From Prasinococcaceae sp. CCMP 1430 (lineage: Eukaryota > Prasinodermophyta > Palmophyllophyceae > Prasinococcales > Prasinococcaceae): 40,546 nt of DNA. The notes beneath the pieces are model-generated. The model saw only the letters and a program-made list of their open reading frames with translations. It did no database searches and was not told where the DNA came from. The position numbers and the translations under genes were made by a program. Positions within the stretch are counted from its first letter, which is position 1. Every line of letters begins with the position of its first letter. The stretch spans positions 1-40,546 of the forward strand of contig RQSC01000020.1 in the NCBI GenBank assembly GCA_013416795.1, given 5' to 3'. Of this stretch, positions 8,714 through 17,952 are shown in pieces.

Positions 8714-10813
8714 TCACAGCCCCCTGCTATCCATGCTCTCGAGATCCTCCCACCCGCCGCCCGTGGTGATGATTTCGGTGAAGGACCCGCCGCCGGGGAT
8801 CATGGGCAACACGTGCTCCTGGTGGGGCACGACGACGTCCAGCAGGTAGGGGCCGGGCGTGTCACACATGGCCCTGATGGCGTCCTCGAGGTCGGCCATG
8901 CGGCTCACGCGCGCGGCCGGCACATTAAAAGACTCGGCGCACTTCACGAAGTCGGGGTAAATGTCGGCCTCCTCGAAGACGGTCGTGTGCGACTTGTCCG
9001 GATCACCGATGTAGGTGTGCCCGCGGTTCTTCTTGTAAAACCTGTCCTCCCACTGCACCACCATGCCCAGGTGTTGGTTGTTGAGGATCATCATCTTCAC
9101 CGGGATCTTCTCCGCGAAGAGCGTGGCGAGCTCCTGGATGTTCATGACGAACGAGCCGTCGCCGTCGATGTCAACCACCAGCCGGTCGGGGCACGCGGCC
9201 GCCGCGCCGATTGCGCTGGGCAGGCCGAAGCCCATCGAGCCCAGCCCGCCGCTGGTGATCCACGAGCGCGGCTGGTCGAACTTGTACCACTGCGCGGCGA
9301 ACATCTGGTGCTGGCCAACGCCCGTGGACACGATGGCCTCGCCCTTGGTCACCTCGAAGAGCTTTTCGATGGCGGCCTGCGGAGGAATGAGGTCGTTCGG
9401 CGGCAGCGAGTAGCGCATCGGGAACTCGTTCTGCTGCTGCTTGACGGTGTCGCGCCACTCGTCGATGGCCAGCGACACGTTCCGCTCCTTAATCATCGCG
9501 TTCATGGCCTTGAGCGTCTCCATCACGTCGGCGTTGATCGAGACGAAGGGCGTCTTGTTCTTGCCGATCTCCGCCGGGTCGATGTCGACGTGCACGATGG
9601 AGGCGCCGGGCGCGAAGGCCTCCAGCTTGCCCGTCACGCGGTCGTCGAAGCGCACGCCGAGCGCGATGAGCAGGTCGCACTCGTGCACGGCGAAGTTTGC
9701 GGCGACAGTGCCGTGCATGCCCAGCATCTGCAGCGCACGCTCGTCCGTCTCCGGGAAGGCGCCCAGGCCCATGAGCGTCTGTGACACCGGGATGTTGGTG
9801 AGCTCGACGAACTCCTTGAGCTCATCCGGGCAGTGGTTGCAGCCGCCGCCGACGTACAGCGCGGGCTTGCGCGCCGTCTGCACGGCGCGCAGGAACTGCT
9901 CGAGACCCTCCTGGGCGGGAGGCGCCGGCAGCCGGCTCATGTACGTGTTGAGGCGCAGCGGCTGATCCCACTTGGGCACCATCATGGTCTGCTGGACGTC
10001 CTTGGGGATGTCCACCAGCACGGGGCCTGGCCGGCCTGTGGAGGCGAGCACGAAGGCCTCCTCCATCACGCGCGGGATTTCCTCCGCCGACATGATGAGG
10101 AAGTTGTGCTTGGTGATGGTGCGCGTGATCTCCACGATGGGCGTTTCCTGGAAGGCGTCCGACCCGATCAGCGCGCGGGGCACCTGCCCCGTGATGGCCA
10201 CCACCGGCACGCTGTCGAGCATCGCGTCCGCCAGGCCCGTCACCAGATTGGTCGCGCCGGGCCCCGAGGTGGCGATGCACACGCCAACGCGGCCGGAGGC
10301 CTGGGGAGAGGGCCGGGGCGGATGGCCAGGAATGCGCGCGCGGGGGGGGGGGGTGCGGGCGGGCGAGGCGCTGCGGTCAGCGCTTGCGCTGCATGCGCCC
10401 CTTTCCCCCTGCCCTACCATCGCATTCGCCGCAGCACGCCCGCATCCACGCGATACGAGCAAAGACTGTGCGTGTGCGTGCGCGTGTGCGCGTGCGCGCG
10501 CGTACGCCTGTGTGCGCGTGTGCGTCGCGCCGGCGCACCTTGGCGTAGCCCTCCGCAGCGAAGATCTCGCCCTGCTCGTGTCTGCAGAGGATGTTGCGGA
10601 TGTTGCTCTCGGCGCGCGTGAGCGCCTGGTGGATCTCCATCGACGCACCGCCCGGGTACGCGAACACCGTGTCCACGCCCTGCCGCTCGAGCGCCTCGAC
10701 GAGCACATCGCAGCCCTTGCGCGGCTCGTCGTCACCGAAGCGCGACACGAACGCCTTGCCGTCGGCGGCCGAGCCCGCCGCGGGCGCCGACACCGACGCC
10801 GCGGCGCGCGGCG
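8714..10813 (-). CDS. acetolactate synthase (acetohydroxyacid synthase) catalytic subunit, start lost at a gap
   Basis: A thiamine-diphosphate enzyme of branched-chain amino acid synthesis: it makes 2-acetolactate from pyruvate, or acetohydroxybutyrate with 2-ketobutyrate. It is probably plastidial. Exon 2 is 8714-10300 and exon 1 is 10539-10813 (N-terminal side). The 238-base intron joins EGYAK to [18 protein letters not shown] exactly as in the family. Visible are the [15 protein letters not shown] segment, the catalytic Glu in [23 protein letters not shown], the FDDRVTGK segment, the diphosphate-binding GDGSF...NN motif and MVVQWEDRF near the active-site entrance. The C-terminal loop reads IPGGGSF. 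The frame runs into the N at 10814, and no ATG exists on this strand from 10815 to about 11189. The transit peptide and start are therefore missing. The stop is at 8714. Confidence 0.93.
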   Translation of the reverse strand, partial: RRAPRRRCRRPRRARPPTARRSCRASVTTSRARAAMCSSRRSSGRAWTRCSRTRAVRRWRSTRRSRAPRATSATSSADTSRARSSLRRATPRCAGATHTRTQAYARARAHAHAHAQSLLVSRGCGRAAANAMVGQGERGACSASADRSASPARTPPPRARIPGHPPRPSPQASGRVGVCIATSGPGATNLVTGLADAMLDSVPVVAITGQVPRALIGSDAFQETPIVEITRTITKHNFLIMSAEEIPRVMEEAFVLASTGRPGPVLVDIPKDVQQTMMVPKWDQPLRLNTYMSRLPAPPAQEGLEQFLRAVQTARKPALYVGGGCNHCPDELKEFVELTNIPVSQTLMGLGAFPETDERALQMLGMHGTVAANFAVHECDLLIALGVRFDDRVTGKLEAFAPGASIVHVDIDPAEIGKNKTPFVSINADVMETLKAMNAMIKERNVSLAIDEWRDTVKQQQNEFPMRYSLPPNDLIPPQAAIEKLFEVTKGEAIVSTGVGQHQMFAAQWYKFDQPRSWITSGGLGSMGFGLPSAIGAAAACPDRLVVDIDGDGSFVMNIQELATLFAEKIPVKMMILNNQHLGMVVQWEDRFYKKNRGHTYIGDPDKSHTTVFEEADIYPDFVKCAESFNVPAARVSRMADLEDAIRAMCDTPGPYLLDVVVPHQEHVLPMIPGGGSFTEIITTGGGWEDLESMDSRGL
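10468..10529. repeat. alternating GT/GC tract in the acetolactate synthase intron
   Basis: About 60 bases of alternating purine and pyrimidine (GTGTGCG and GCGC units) sit in the intron. The tract has no coding content. It is a candidate for left-handed DNA and for replication slippage. Confidence 0.6.
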
Positions 10814-11107
10814 NCGCCTGGGGCTGGGGTGGGGTGTCGATCGGCCCGCCGCCGCCGCCGCCAGCCGCCGCGTGCGCGCGCGCGCCGAAACCGCGCTTCC
10901 GAAACTCCCGCCAACCGCCCCCGCAAAGCACGCGCGCCCTCCAACAAAACCGCGTATCGACGGATCGAAACCCCTCCGGAAACGAATCCGAACGCCCGCG
11001 CGCGGCGCGGGCGCGCCCGCGCGCGCGCGAAAAACCCCGCGCCGCGCGCGCGAACCCACGTCAAAACGAGACCGAAACGCACAAAGGTTCAGACCCTATA
11101 GAAGCTG

Positions 11108-11116
11108 AAACCCTAA
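11108..11116. promoter_or_regulatory. exact telobox AAACCCTAA
   Basis: This is a perfect match to the plant telobox, in the divergent promoter interval between acetolactate synthase and the tetraspanin-like gene. It is the third telomere-repeat-like motif in a promoter-like place in this window, after 2918-2927 and 6950-6963. Regulatory function is inference. Confidence 0.3.
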
Positions 11117-11239
11117 AAAGGGGGGCGGGGGGCGCCTGTGATGCACGTGCTCTCGTGGCTGGCGCCCGGAACGCGTTCGAAACCAACCGAGTCATTTGGT
11201 TCGTTTTGATCTACCGGCAGGTCCATACCTCAAAGTCGC

Positions 11240-11287
11240 ATACGTACGCACTCTTTTTGGATACGTCATCTCTACTCTAGATACGTT
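11240..11287. promoter_or_regulatory. cluster of TACGT cores
   Basis: CATACGTACG, GATACGTCAT and GATACGTTGG occur within about 50 bases, with a further ATTACGTAAA at about 11446. The ACGT core is bound by bZIP factors in plants and algae. The clustering in a divergent promoter suggests regulatory sites, but nothing here proves binding. Confidence 0.25.
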
Positions 11288-11744
11288 GGGGGTATGTCCA
11301 AACCTCAACTCGAACCTGGGCAATTAGGGTCTGCGACGGGGCGGTCCGAGTCGTCTTCCGGGCTCTTTTTGACGTGGCCGGCGGGGTGCCCCTGGAAGCG
11401 CATCATCGCGCACGTGCGCGCGAGCACCAAATCAGACCCTGAATATTACGTAAACCTCATATCGAAAACCTCAACCTCCGCGCGGGCGTCGCCCCGGCCG
11501 CCTCGCTGGCGCTGCTGGGCCGGGGCGGCGCGCCCCGAACCCGGTCTGATCGCGGACTTTCGCTGGTCACGCCAACGAAAGACCCGCATTCGCACTCGAA
11601 TTCTTTGGCACAGACCGGGTTGGGGCGGGCCGTCCCCCACGGTTTTCGCGCGCTGGCGGCGCTGCTGCCGCGCGCCACAGCGCGGACACAGCAGGGGCGG
11701 CGCCTCGCCGCCCCGCCGCGGGGCGGTGGCGCCCGGTGCCGGCC

Positions 11745-12617
11745 ATGGCGGCGAGCTGCACGCGCACCTCTCTGAAGCTGCTGCTCTGGTTGCAGCTCCT
11801 CCTCGGCCTCGCCGTCGCGTGCTATGGCGCGTACCTCGTGCACCAGGCTGGCGCGTTCGCGCCGGACGCGCCTCCCGCCGCGGGGAGCTCGCCGCCGCCG
11901 CTGGCGCCCGCGCCCCCCCCGCCGCCGTGCGACTCGCCGAAGGCAGAGCAGTGGTTTGTGCGCGCCATCTTCGCCGTCGGCGGCATCACAGTCATCACGC
12001 AGCTCGCGGGGCTGCTCGGCACGCGCTACAGGTGCTGCATGACGGTCTTCATCGCCTTGCAGTGTGCGTCGCTGCTCACCCAGGCGGGCTTCGTGGCGAG
12101 CGTGTACGTGGGCACGGCGTGGGTGGGAAAGGTGCCTTGTCCAGGCGAGGCGGAACGCATCGAGCATTTTCTGAAAACGAACGTGCGCATCGGGCAGTGC
12201 GCCGTCGGCGGGCTCCTCGCGTTGGAGCTCGTGGCGCTCGTGCTCGCTTGCTGCGTGCGTCGCAACAACAGAGAGCATGAAAGGACGGGCAGCTGGGACT
12301 TCTCGGACGACGAGGAGATGCGCCGCCGGCCGCTGATCGATTCGCCCTCGCCGTCGCAGCGCAGCACGCCGCTCAGCCCCTCCCCTTACGGCACGCCGAT
12401 GGGGTCCACACCCGCTCGAGCCGGCCCCAGCGCGACACCCGCGTCGGCGGCGGCGGCTGCAGACGAGAGGTGGTCGCAGCGCATGCGCGAGATGTACGGC
12501 CTGGACACCACGCAGTACTCGTACGTCCCGAGAGACGAAGCACCCGGGCGGGCGGAGGAGGGCGGGCACACCGATGGAGGGCGCGGGGCGGGCCGGGCCG
12601 GCTGCGCGGTCATGTAA
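11745..12617 (+). CDS. tetraspanin-like four-helix membrane protein with a C-terminal CaaX box
   Basis: A single open frame of 290 residues. Four hydrophobic segments lie at about 10-32, 71-93, 98-122 and 151-171. The first extracellular loop is Pro/Ala-rich (residues 38-68). The second loop is short, about 28 residues, with one Cys (VPCPGEAER). The arrangement resembles tetraspanins, but the CCG motif and large disulphide-bonded loop are missing, so the family call is tentative. The cytoplasmic tail of about 118 residues contains acidic, Ser/Pro-rich stretches and a Tyr-rich patch (DTTQYSYVPRDE). It ends in GCAVM, a CaaX box with Met as last residue, which favours farnesylation. The ATG at 11745 follows a G-rich leader. 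It would act at a membrane facing the cytosol with its tail. Confidence 0.75.
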   Translation: MAASCTRTSLKLLLWLQLLLGLAVACYGAYLVHQAGAFAPDAPPAAGSSPPPLAPAPPPPPCDSPKAEQWFVRAIFAVGGITVITQLAGLLGTRYRCCMTVFIALQCASLLTQAGFVASVYVGTAWVGKVPCPGEAERIEHFLKTNVRIGQCAVGGLLALELVALVLACCVRRNNREHERTGSWDFSDDEEMRRRPLIDSPSPSQRSTPLSPSPYGTPMGSTPARAGPSATPASAAAAADERWSQRMREMYGLDTTQYSYVPRDEAPGRAEEGGHTDGGRGAGRAGCAVM

Positions 12618-13241
12618 GAGACAGGATGCAACCACCCCACACCCACCAACCACCTTTTTTTGTTTTTGTTTTTTGCCTTGCAGGCGCTTTTTTTTGTGCG
12701 CGCGCGTCGGTCGCGTGCGTTCTGATGGCGGGCCTCCACCGCGCATGGGCATTGATGGCGGCGCGTTCCCCGCGCACAACCCGGCCGGTCGGGTGCCTCG
12801 CGCCGGATGCGGAAACGCGCCCCGCCGCCGCGGCCGTAACCGTCGCCGCTGCTGCTAGGGAAGCCGCGGGTCGGCGCGCGCGACGCGCGGGCGCGCGCGC
12901 GCGCTGACGCGGTGCCCGCGTATGACGGGGCGCGCGCGGTGGAAGAGGGTGTCGGACGGGGATGGTGGGGGCGGGGGGGATGGAGAGTGGATGGAGGGGG
13001 CTAGAGGCCGAAGCTTCACCCTCTAGCCGCAGAGGCCGTGGCACTCTGTGCGCGCCGCGCGCGCGGCGTGTGCGGGCACGCTGAAACGGCTGGAGGCAAC
13101 AGCGCGGTTGCGCTCGCGGGGCGGGGTGAGCGCACGCGCGCACACACGCGTGCGTGCCCGCCGTTGCCCCAACGCACATCTGCGCGTGCTCACGTGCGCG
13201 CCGCCCGCCCACCGAACTAGTTCCGCCCCACGACGCTCGCC
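12618..13241. other. intergenic region between the tetraspanin-like gene and kinesin-9
   Basis: The first part holds T-rich blocks at 12652-12695 and is probably 3' untranslated sequence. A 7-base inverted repeat (CTAGAGG...CCTCTAG) lies at about 13000-13026. Alternating CG/CA tracts follow at 13130-13160, just before the kinesin start. I see no exon. Confidence 0.45.
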
Positions 13242-15575
13242 ATGGGGAAGGCGCCCGTGCGCGTGTACGTGCGCATGCGCCCGACAGCTGGGGCCTCCGA
13301 GCGCGTCGAGGTGTTGCCCGACCGCAAGTCGATCGCGGTGCACTTCGGCAAGGATGCGGCCGCAGGCACTGTCAACAACCAGGTGGACAAACTGCGCTTC
13401 TCCGCCGACGGCGTGCTGGTGTCGGCATCACAGGAGGACGTGTACTCGACGTGCTGCTCGGGCGTGGTGGACGACGTCATGGCAGGCTACAACGGCACGG
13501 TGTTTGCATACGGCCAGACCGGCGCTGGAAAGACGTATTCCATGAGCGGCGACCCGCAGGCGTACCGCCAACGCGGCATGATTCCGCGCGCACTGCACAC
13601 CATCTTCAGCGTGGCAGACCGCCGTGCGGACCGTGAGTATGCCATTCGCGTCTCCTACCTCGAGATATACAACGAGGTGCTCTACGACCTGCTCTCGGAT
13701 AGCCCCGCAACAGCAGAGAAGCTCACCATCGTCGACGGGCCGACCGGCGGCGTCGAAGTCCGCGGCATGGCGCAGCATGTCGTCGGGTCCGAGGAAGAGG
13801 CGCTGAGTCTCTTCTTCCGCGGCGAGGCGTCGCGCGCCACGGCGTCGCACACGCTCAACTCCGCGTCGTCTCGCTCGCACGCGATTTTCACCGTCCACGT
13901 GGAGGCGCGCGTGGGCAGCGGCACCGATGAGCGCGCGACGACCTCCAAGCTCAACTTGGTGGATCTCGGCGGCTCGGAGCGCACCAAGAAGACGGGCGTC
14001 ACTGGACAGTCGCTGCGTGAGGCCATGTACATCAACACGAGCCTCACCTTCCTCGAGCAGACCGTCAACGCGCTCTCCAAGCGCGGGCGCGAGCACGTGC
14101 CCTTTCGCCAGTCCAAGCTCACCGCCGTCCTTCGCGACGGACTCGGAGGCAGCTCGAAGACAGTGATGCTCGCCAACGTGTGGCCCGAAGACTCGAACTT
14201 GGAAGAGACGGTGTCCACTCTTCGATTTGCGCAGCGTGTGCGCATGCTCGTCACCGATGCGGTCATCAATGAGTCTACCGACCCAGCACTGCTCTGCCGC
14301 AGATACGAGCGCCGCATTGCCGAGCTCAAACAGGAGCTCGCCATGCGCGACACTTTCGCGGGGCGCGGCAAGGTCTCGTATGATGACTTCGACGAGGCGC
14401 AGCGTGGCGAGCTACGCGCCACCGTAGAGCGCTTTCTGCGCTCCGAGGCCAACGTGTACACGGTGCCCGTCGATAGCCTCAAGATGGTGCGCGAGGCGTT
14501 CATGGCGATGCGCGCAGCCTACGCCGACCTGGACAAGCGTATGGCCGACGCTTTGGCGAGCGCAGCCACCGCGTCGGCAGCGGCGGCGGCGGGCGGCACA
14601 GGCGCAGCAAGCGGTGCGGCACCAGCGGGCGGCGACCCCGGCGGGGCGGGCGGCGGGGCGGGTGGCGGGGATGGCGGCGATGGCACCGACGCCGACGGCG
14701 CTCCAGCGCTTGTCGGCGATCTGGACGCAACATCAGGTGGTTTTGACGCGGGCGAAGCGCCCTCTGGCGCGCGCCCGCCGCGGCTCGACGCGCCCACTAG
14801 CACCGGAGGCGGTGCCGGCGAAGACGTCGAGGGCCCTGCGGATGCCACAGAGGGCGCCGTGGGCGAGGGTGGCGCAGGGAGCGAGGGAGGCGCAGGCAGG
14901 GCCGCCGACAAAGCAGCGGCCTTCGAGGCGTACAAGGCGGGGGCGGGAGCTGCGCTGGCTGTGGCGGCGCGCGAGGCGCGCGGTGCGGCGGTACGCGCGC
15001 GCAAGGACTTGGCAGCTGCCGGCGCGCGCGTGAACGCCGCAAAGCGCGCGATCGACGCGGCCAAGAATTCCGCCGAGATGAAGCAAGGAGGTGCAGACGA
15101 CCGAGGCGAGGATGACGTACTCGACGAGGAGGAGTTCTTGCTGCTGGTTGCGCTGCGAAATGCGAAGGCCGAGTATCGCGCAGCCTTCGATGACGTGCGC
15201 GAGGCACGAGAGCGCGCCGGGCCGGCAAGTGCAGCCGAGCGTCGGACGAAGCGCGCGCTGCTCGACGCGTTTGCGGAGTGGCACAGCGCGGGGGGATACG
15301 AGAGCGCGCTCGCGGAGGATCGCAACGCGGTCGACGCAGTGGCTGATGGGGACGCAGGCGCGCCGCTGGATGCCGCCGAGGAGTTTGACGCTGTGTTCAT
15401 GGCCCGCGTGCTGCACGAGGATCCCGAGAGCTCTGCCTTCCATGCTGCGCGCAAAATCGTGCGCAAGGCGAAAGCGACTGCCGCGGGGCGCGTCCCGGCC
15501 GCTGCGTACAAGGGCGCCAAGGGCTCGGCGCTCATTAACCGCAAGCATGAGATGCTCGCCGCCAGGATGGGCTGA
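13242..15575 (+). CDS. kinesin-9 family motor (KIF9/KIF6/KLP1 type)
   Basis: An intronless 777-residue microtubule motor. The motor domain fills about residues 1-345, with the ATP loop GQTGAGKT (91-98), switch I SASSRSH and switch II DLGGSER, where most kinesins have DLAGSE. The neck region DAVINESTDPALLCRRYERRIAELKQELAMRD is, in my reading, diagnostic of kinesin-9. After it comes a Gly/Ala/Asp-rich linker (about 435-580), then a helical tail with EYRAAFDDVREARE and ALLDAFAEWH that resembles the conserved KIF9 C-terminal domain. Kinesin-9 members (KLP1 in Chlamydomonas) work in cilia and flagella, on the central pair or in the axoneme. The start at 13242 places MGKAPVRVYVRMRP directly at the domain edge. 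It is convergent with the ZIP gene. Confidence 0.88.
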   Translation: MGKAPVRVYVRMRPTAGASERVEVLPDRKSIAVHFGKDAAAGTVNNQVDKLRFSADGVLVSASQEDVYSTCCSGVVDDVMAGYNGTVFAYGQTGAGKTYSMSGDPQAYRQRGMIPRALHTIFSVADRRADREYAIRVSYLEIYNEVLYDLLSDSPATAEKLTIVDGPTGGVEVRGMAQHVVGSEEEALSLFFRGEASRATASHTLNSASSRSHAIFTVHVEARVGSGTDERATTSKLNLVDLGGSERTKKTGVTGQSLREAMYINTSLTFLEQTVNALSKRGREHVPFRQSKLTAVLRDGLGGSSKTVMLANVWPEDSNLEETVSTLRFAQRVRMLVTDAVINESTDPALLCRRYERRIAELKQELAMRDTFAGRGKVSYDDFDEAQRGELRATVERFLRSEANVYTVPVDSLKMVREAFMAMRAAYADLDKRMADALASAATASAAAAAGGTGAASGAAPAGGDPGGAGGGAGGGDGGDGTDADGAPALVGDLDATSGGFDAGEAPSGARPPRLDAPTSTGGGAGEDVEGPADATEGAVGEGGAGSEGGAGRAADKAAAFEAYKAGAGAALAVAAREARGAAVRARKDLAAAGARVNAAKRAIDAAKNSAEMKQGGADDRGEDDVLDEEEFLLLVALRNAKAEYRAAFDDVREARERAGPASAAERRTKRALLDAFAEWHSAGGYESALAEDRNAVDAVADGDAGAPLDAAEEFDAVFMARVLHEDPESSAFHAARKIVRKAKATAAGRVPAAAYKGAKGSALINRKHEMLAARMG

Positions 15576-15847
15576 GCTGGCGTGGAGCCGCTGCGCGTAC
15601 GGCTAGAAGGAGGCACGCGCGCGACAGCACGTAACAAGCACTCTGAGGAGACCATTCGGCAATGCGGCCACTTTCCGGCGAGTCGAGCGCGCGTGCGGCT
15701 CGTGCGGCGTCGCCAGGTGGAACGGCGAGCCTGAACAGGCCTTCTTCTCATAAGCGACAAAATTTAATATTAGGGGGCGCAAGGGAAGTGTGGAACGTCG
15801 AACTGGCTCTTGAATTCCCGAGGGCGCCGTGCCGGACAGCGGTTTCA

Positions 15848-16948
15848 TCACACGTCCAGCTTGCGCCCATCCATGCTCTTGTTTCGCAGCAGGCGCTTGG
15901 ACGCGCCTTGCAGACGGGCGATGGCCCACAGCGTCAGCAAGGTGGCCGCTCCCACCGACGCGTTGGCCAGGGCGTTCACCAGGGCCGACGTGTGCACCGG
16001 CGTCGCTACGGGGGCCGCGCCAGGCGCATCGCTGCCGTAGTAGGCGTCCACAGCTACGCGGAACACCTCGAAGGCGCAGATGCTGCCGACCGTCGCAACA
16101 CCTATTGTCTCGGCCCCTGCCTTCTCGACGGCCTCCGGCACCATGTCGGAGATGACCAGGTAGATCATGGTGCCTGCCGCGAAGCCCATGCACAGCGGCA
16201 GCAGGTGCATGATGGCCGACGCAAAGACGAAGGCGGGCACCGCCACGACGACCTGTGGCAGCGCGGCGATCGTCGACCACGCCAGCGCGTCGCGCGCGCT
16301 CACGCCGCGCGCGGCCAGCACGAGGGCCAGCGCCGCCCCCTCCGGTATGTTGTGGATGCCTATCGCGGCGGCCACGCCCACGCCCTGGCGCCACCCGTCC
16401 GCGCCCGCGAAGCTCACCCCCACCCCGCTGCCTTCGCCGAATGCGTGCAGGGTCATCACGCCCAAGAAGAGCACCGTTTTTCGCATGGCGCTCGCACCGC
16501 CCTGCTCGCCGCTGACCAGCGCCCCGGCCGCGTCTGTGCCCTCCAAGAACCGCGCGCACTGCCGCACGAACGCCGCCCCGAGCGCCACTCCCAGCGCGGT
16601 GAGCACGCCCGAGGCGTACGCGGCGCCTCCGCCGGCCCCGCCCCCCACATCCTGCCCCTCGTGAATGAGTCCGAAGCTCGCGGCGAGCATGACGCCGCAC
16701 GCGAGCGCGTGCGCGACCCCCTCCAGCCAGTCCCCGAGCGCTCGCCCCCGGTTGAACAGCAGCGGCAGCGCGCCGAGGCCGGACGCCGCAGCCATCACGA
16801 GCGAGCACTTCAGCACGAACCACGCGTCGCAGCCGTCGGCGGCGGGCGGCATGACCGCGCGACGCGCGGCGGCGAGCGCTGCATCCGCGCCCACGGCGGC
16901 GACGTCAGCCGTCAGCCCGCCCCCAGCGCCCACCCCCGGCTCCGCCAT
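15848..16948 (-). CDS. ZIP family metal transporter (plant At3g08650-like)
   Basis: A multi-pass membrane protein of 366 residues that would move Zn or another divalent metal into the cytosol. The paired metal-binding helices are clear: MTLHAFGEGSGVGVSF and AIGIHNIPEGAALALVLA, followed by ALAWSTIAALPQ and GFAAGTMIYLVISDMVPEA. That series matches the plant branch represented by At3g08650 better than the classical IRT/ZRT branch. About eight hydrophobic segments are visible. The ATG at 16948 gives a short hydrophilic N-terminus. Upstream in-frame sequence lacks conserved features and runs into a gap at 17160. The stop is TGA at 15848. It is divergent from the long coiled-coil gene. Confidence 0.85.
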   Translation of the reverse strand: MAEPGVGAGGGLTADVAAVGADAALAAARRAVMPPAADGCDAWFVLKCSLVMAAASGLGALPLLFNRGRALGDWLEGVAHALACGVMLAASFGLIHEGQDVGGGAGGGAAYASGVLTALGVALGAAFVRQCARFLEGTDAAGALVSGEQGGASAMRKTVLFLGVMTLHAFGEGSGVGVSFAGADGWRQGVGVAAAIGIHNIPEGAALALVLAARGVSARDALAWSTIAALPQVVVAVPAFVFASAIMHLLPLCMGFAAGTMIYLVISDMVPEAVEKAGAETIGVATVGSICAFEVFRVAVDAYYGSDAPGAAPVATPVHTSALVNALANASVGAATLLTLWAIARLQGASKRLLRNKSMDGRKLDV

Positions 16949-16999
16949 GGCGCGCCGCTTTTTTGCGCGCGTGCGATCGCGCGCGCACCACTCGGGCCG

Positions 17000-17159
17000 T
17001 ACGCGAACCACCTCGCGTTTGCTGGGTAGACCTGCGCGCTCAAGTAGTCGTCGTGCTTGATCGTGAAGCGCAGCGTGGGGACGCCGTCCACGTCCGAGCG
17101 CTCGCCATCGACGTTGACTAGGGTGGACGAGCGATTGACCTCCTCCGCCCATACGACGA
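17000..17159 (-). CDS. orphan coding-like fragment next to a gap, possibly a GMC oxidoreductase C-terminal piece
   Basis: Reading leftwards from the N at 17160, the minus strand encodes a protein-like segment containing EEVNRSSTLVNVDGERSD and GVPTLRFTIKHDDYLSAQ. It has much less Arg/Ala noise than other random frames here. The pattern NR..L.....D..GVP..R resembles the C-terminal domain of GMC oxidoreductases, but the match is short and from memory. A possible donor (CAG|GTCTAC) follows SAQ. It is not in frame with the ZIP gene that starts at 16948. It is probably part of another gene cut by the gap. Confidence 0.3.
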
Positions 17160-17160
17160 N

Positions 17161-17952
17161 GTGAACGCGGGCGGCGTCGGCGGCGGCGTTGACAGCGCGC
17201 GCGCCCGCGGACCGCATGCCGTTTGATATAGAGCCTCGCAACGCACCGACACCTTCGATGTGTTTTTTTTTTCCCTCTGTTTTTTTCGCCTGCATGCCTT
17301 CCCGGGAAGGCAAAAGAAGGTGCGTTCGCGCCGCGCGCAGCCGGGGGGAAAAAAACGGCGAAGGTTGCGCGAAACCGCGCGGGCGAAAACGCGGTGACCG
17401 GTGCCGCCGCGCGGGGATCCCGCCGAGCGCCGCAGGAAAAGATGCTGGCGAATGCAGAATATGCGCGCATCGATCCGCAATTCACGGGGCGCGTTACGTA
17501 AATTGAGCACCCGGCGGAAAATCCGTTTTACGGACGCAACGCGCCCGCGCGACTGCAGGTTTTTTTTTTTTTTTGGTGAGAGCCGTTCCCGCGGCCCGCA
17601 CGCCCGTTAACGAGGCCGCGGGGGTCCCATCGTGTCGCGCGCGTTGAAGAAGGCGGCCGTGGGTGTATTTGATTTATTTTTGCACATGATATGTGGCGCG
17701 ATGCGGCACGCGCGCAGTGGCGGGGCGGGTTCAAAGTTCCCCCTGGCGCGCGCGCGCGTGCGCCCCCACGGGCGGAGGGGGGGCACCACGCCACTGGGCG
17801 CGGCGGCGCCGCGAGGAGAGGCGGGGCGGAGAGCGCTGGCGCGCCGCGGGCGCCCTTGCCTGCGCGGGCGGCAACAGGCGGTGGCGGCGGCGGCGCGGGA
17901 AGCGTCGAGTGGTGTGCGAGGGAGAGCCGCCTCGAGACAGGGGTAGGCCGCG
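17161..17952. other. intergenic region upstream of the coiled-coil gene
   Basis: The region holds homopolymer runs (T9 near 17262, T16 near 17560) and CG-rich blocks but no exon I can support. The stretch at 17500-17700 is AT-richer and may contain the promoter of the coiled-coil gene. The start codon context is GGTAGGCCGCGATGTCAG, with ATG at 17953. Confidence 0.4.

Larger units (their letters stand above)
10815..11744. other. divergent intergenic region between acetolactate synthase and the tetraspanin-like gene
   Basis: No exon is supported. The left part up to about 11060 is CG-rich. The part at 11090-11480 is AT-richer and looks like promoter sequence. It holds an exact AAACCCTAA, several TACGT cores and two copies of CAGACCCT (near 11090 and 11434). 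Some of the missing acetolactate synthase leader may belong here if a short 5' exon exists. Confidence 0.45.
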
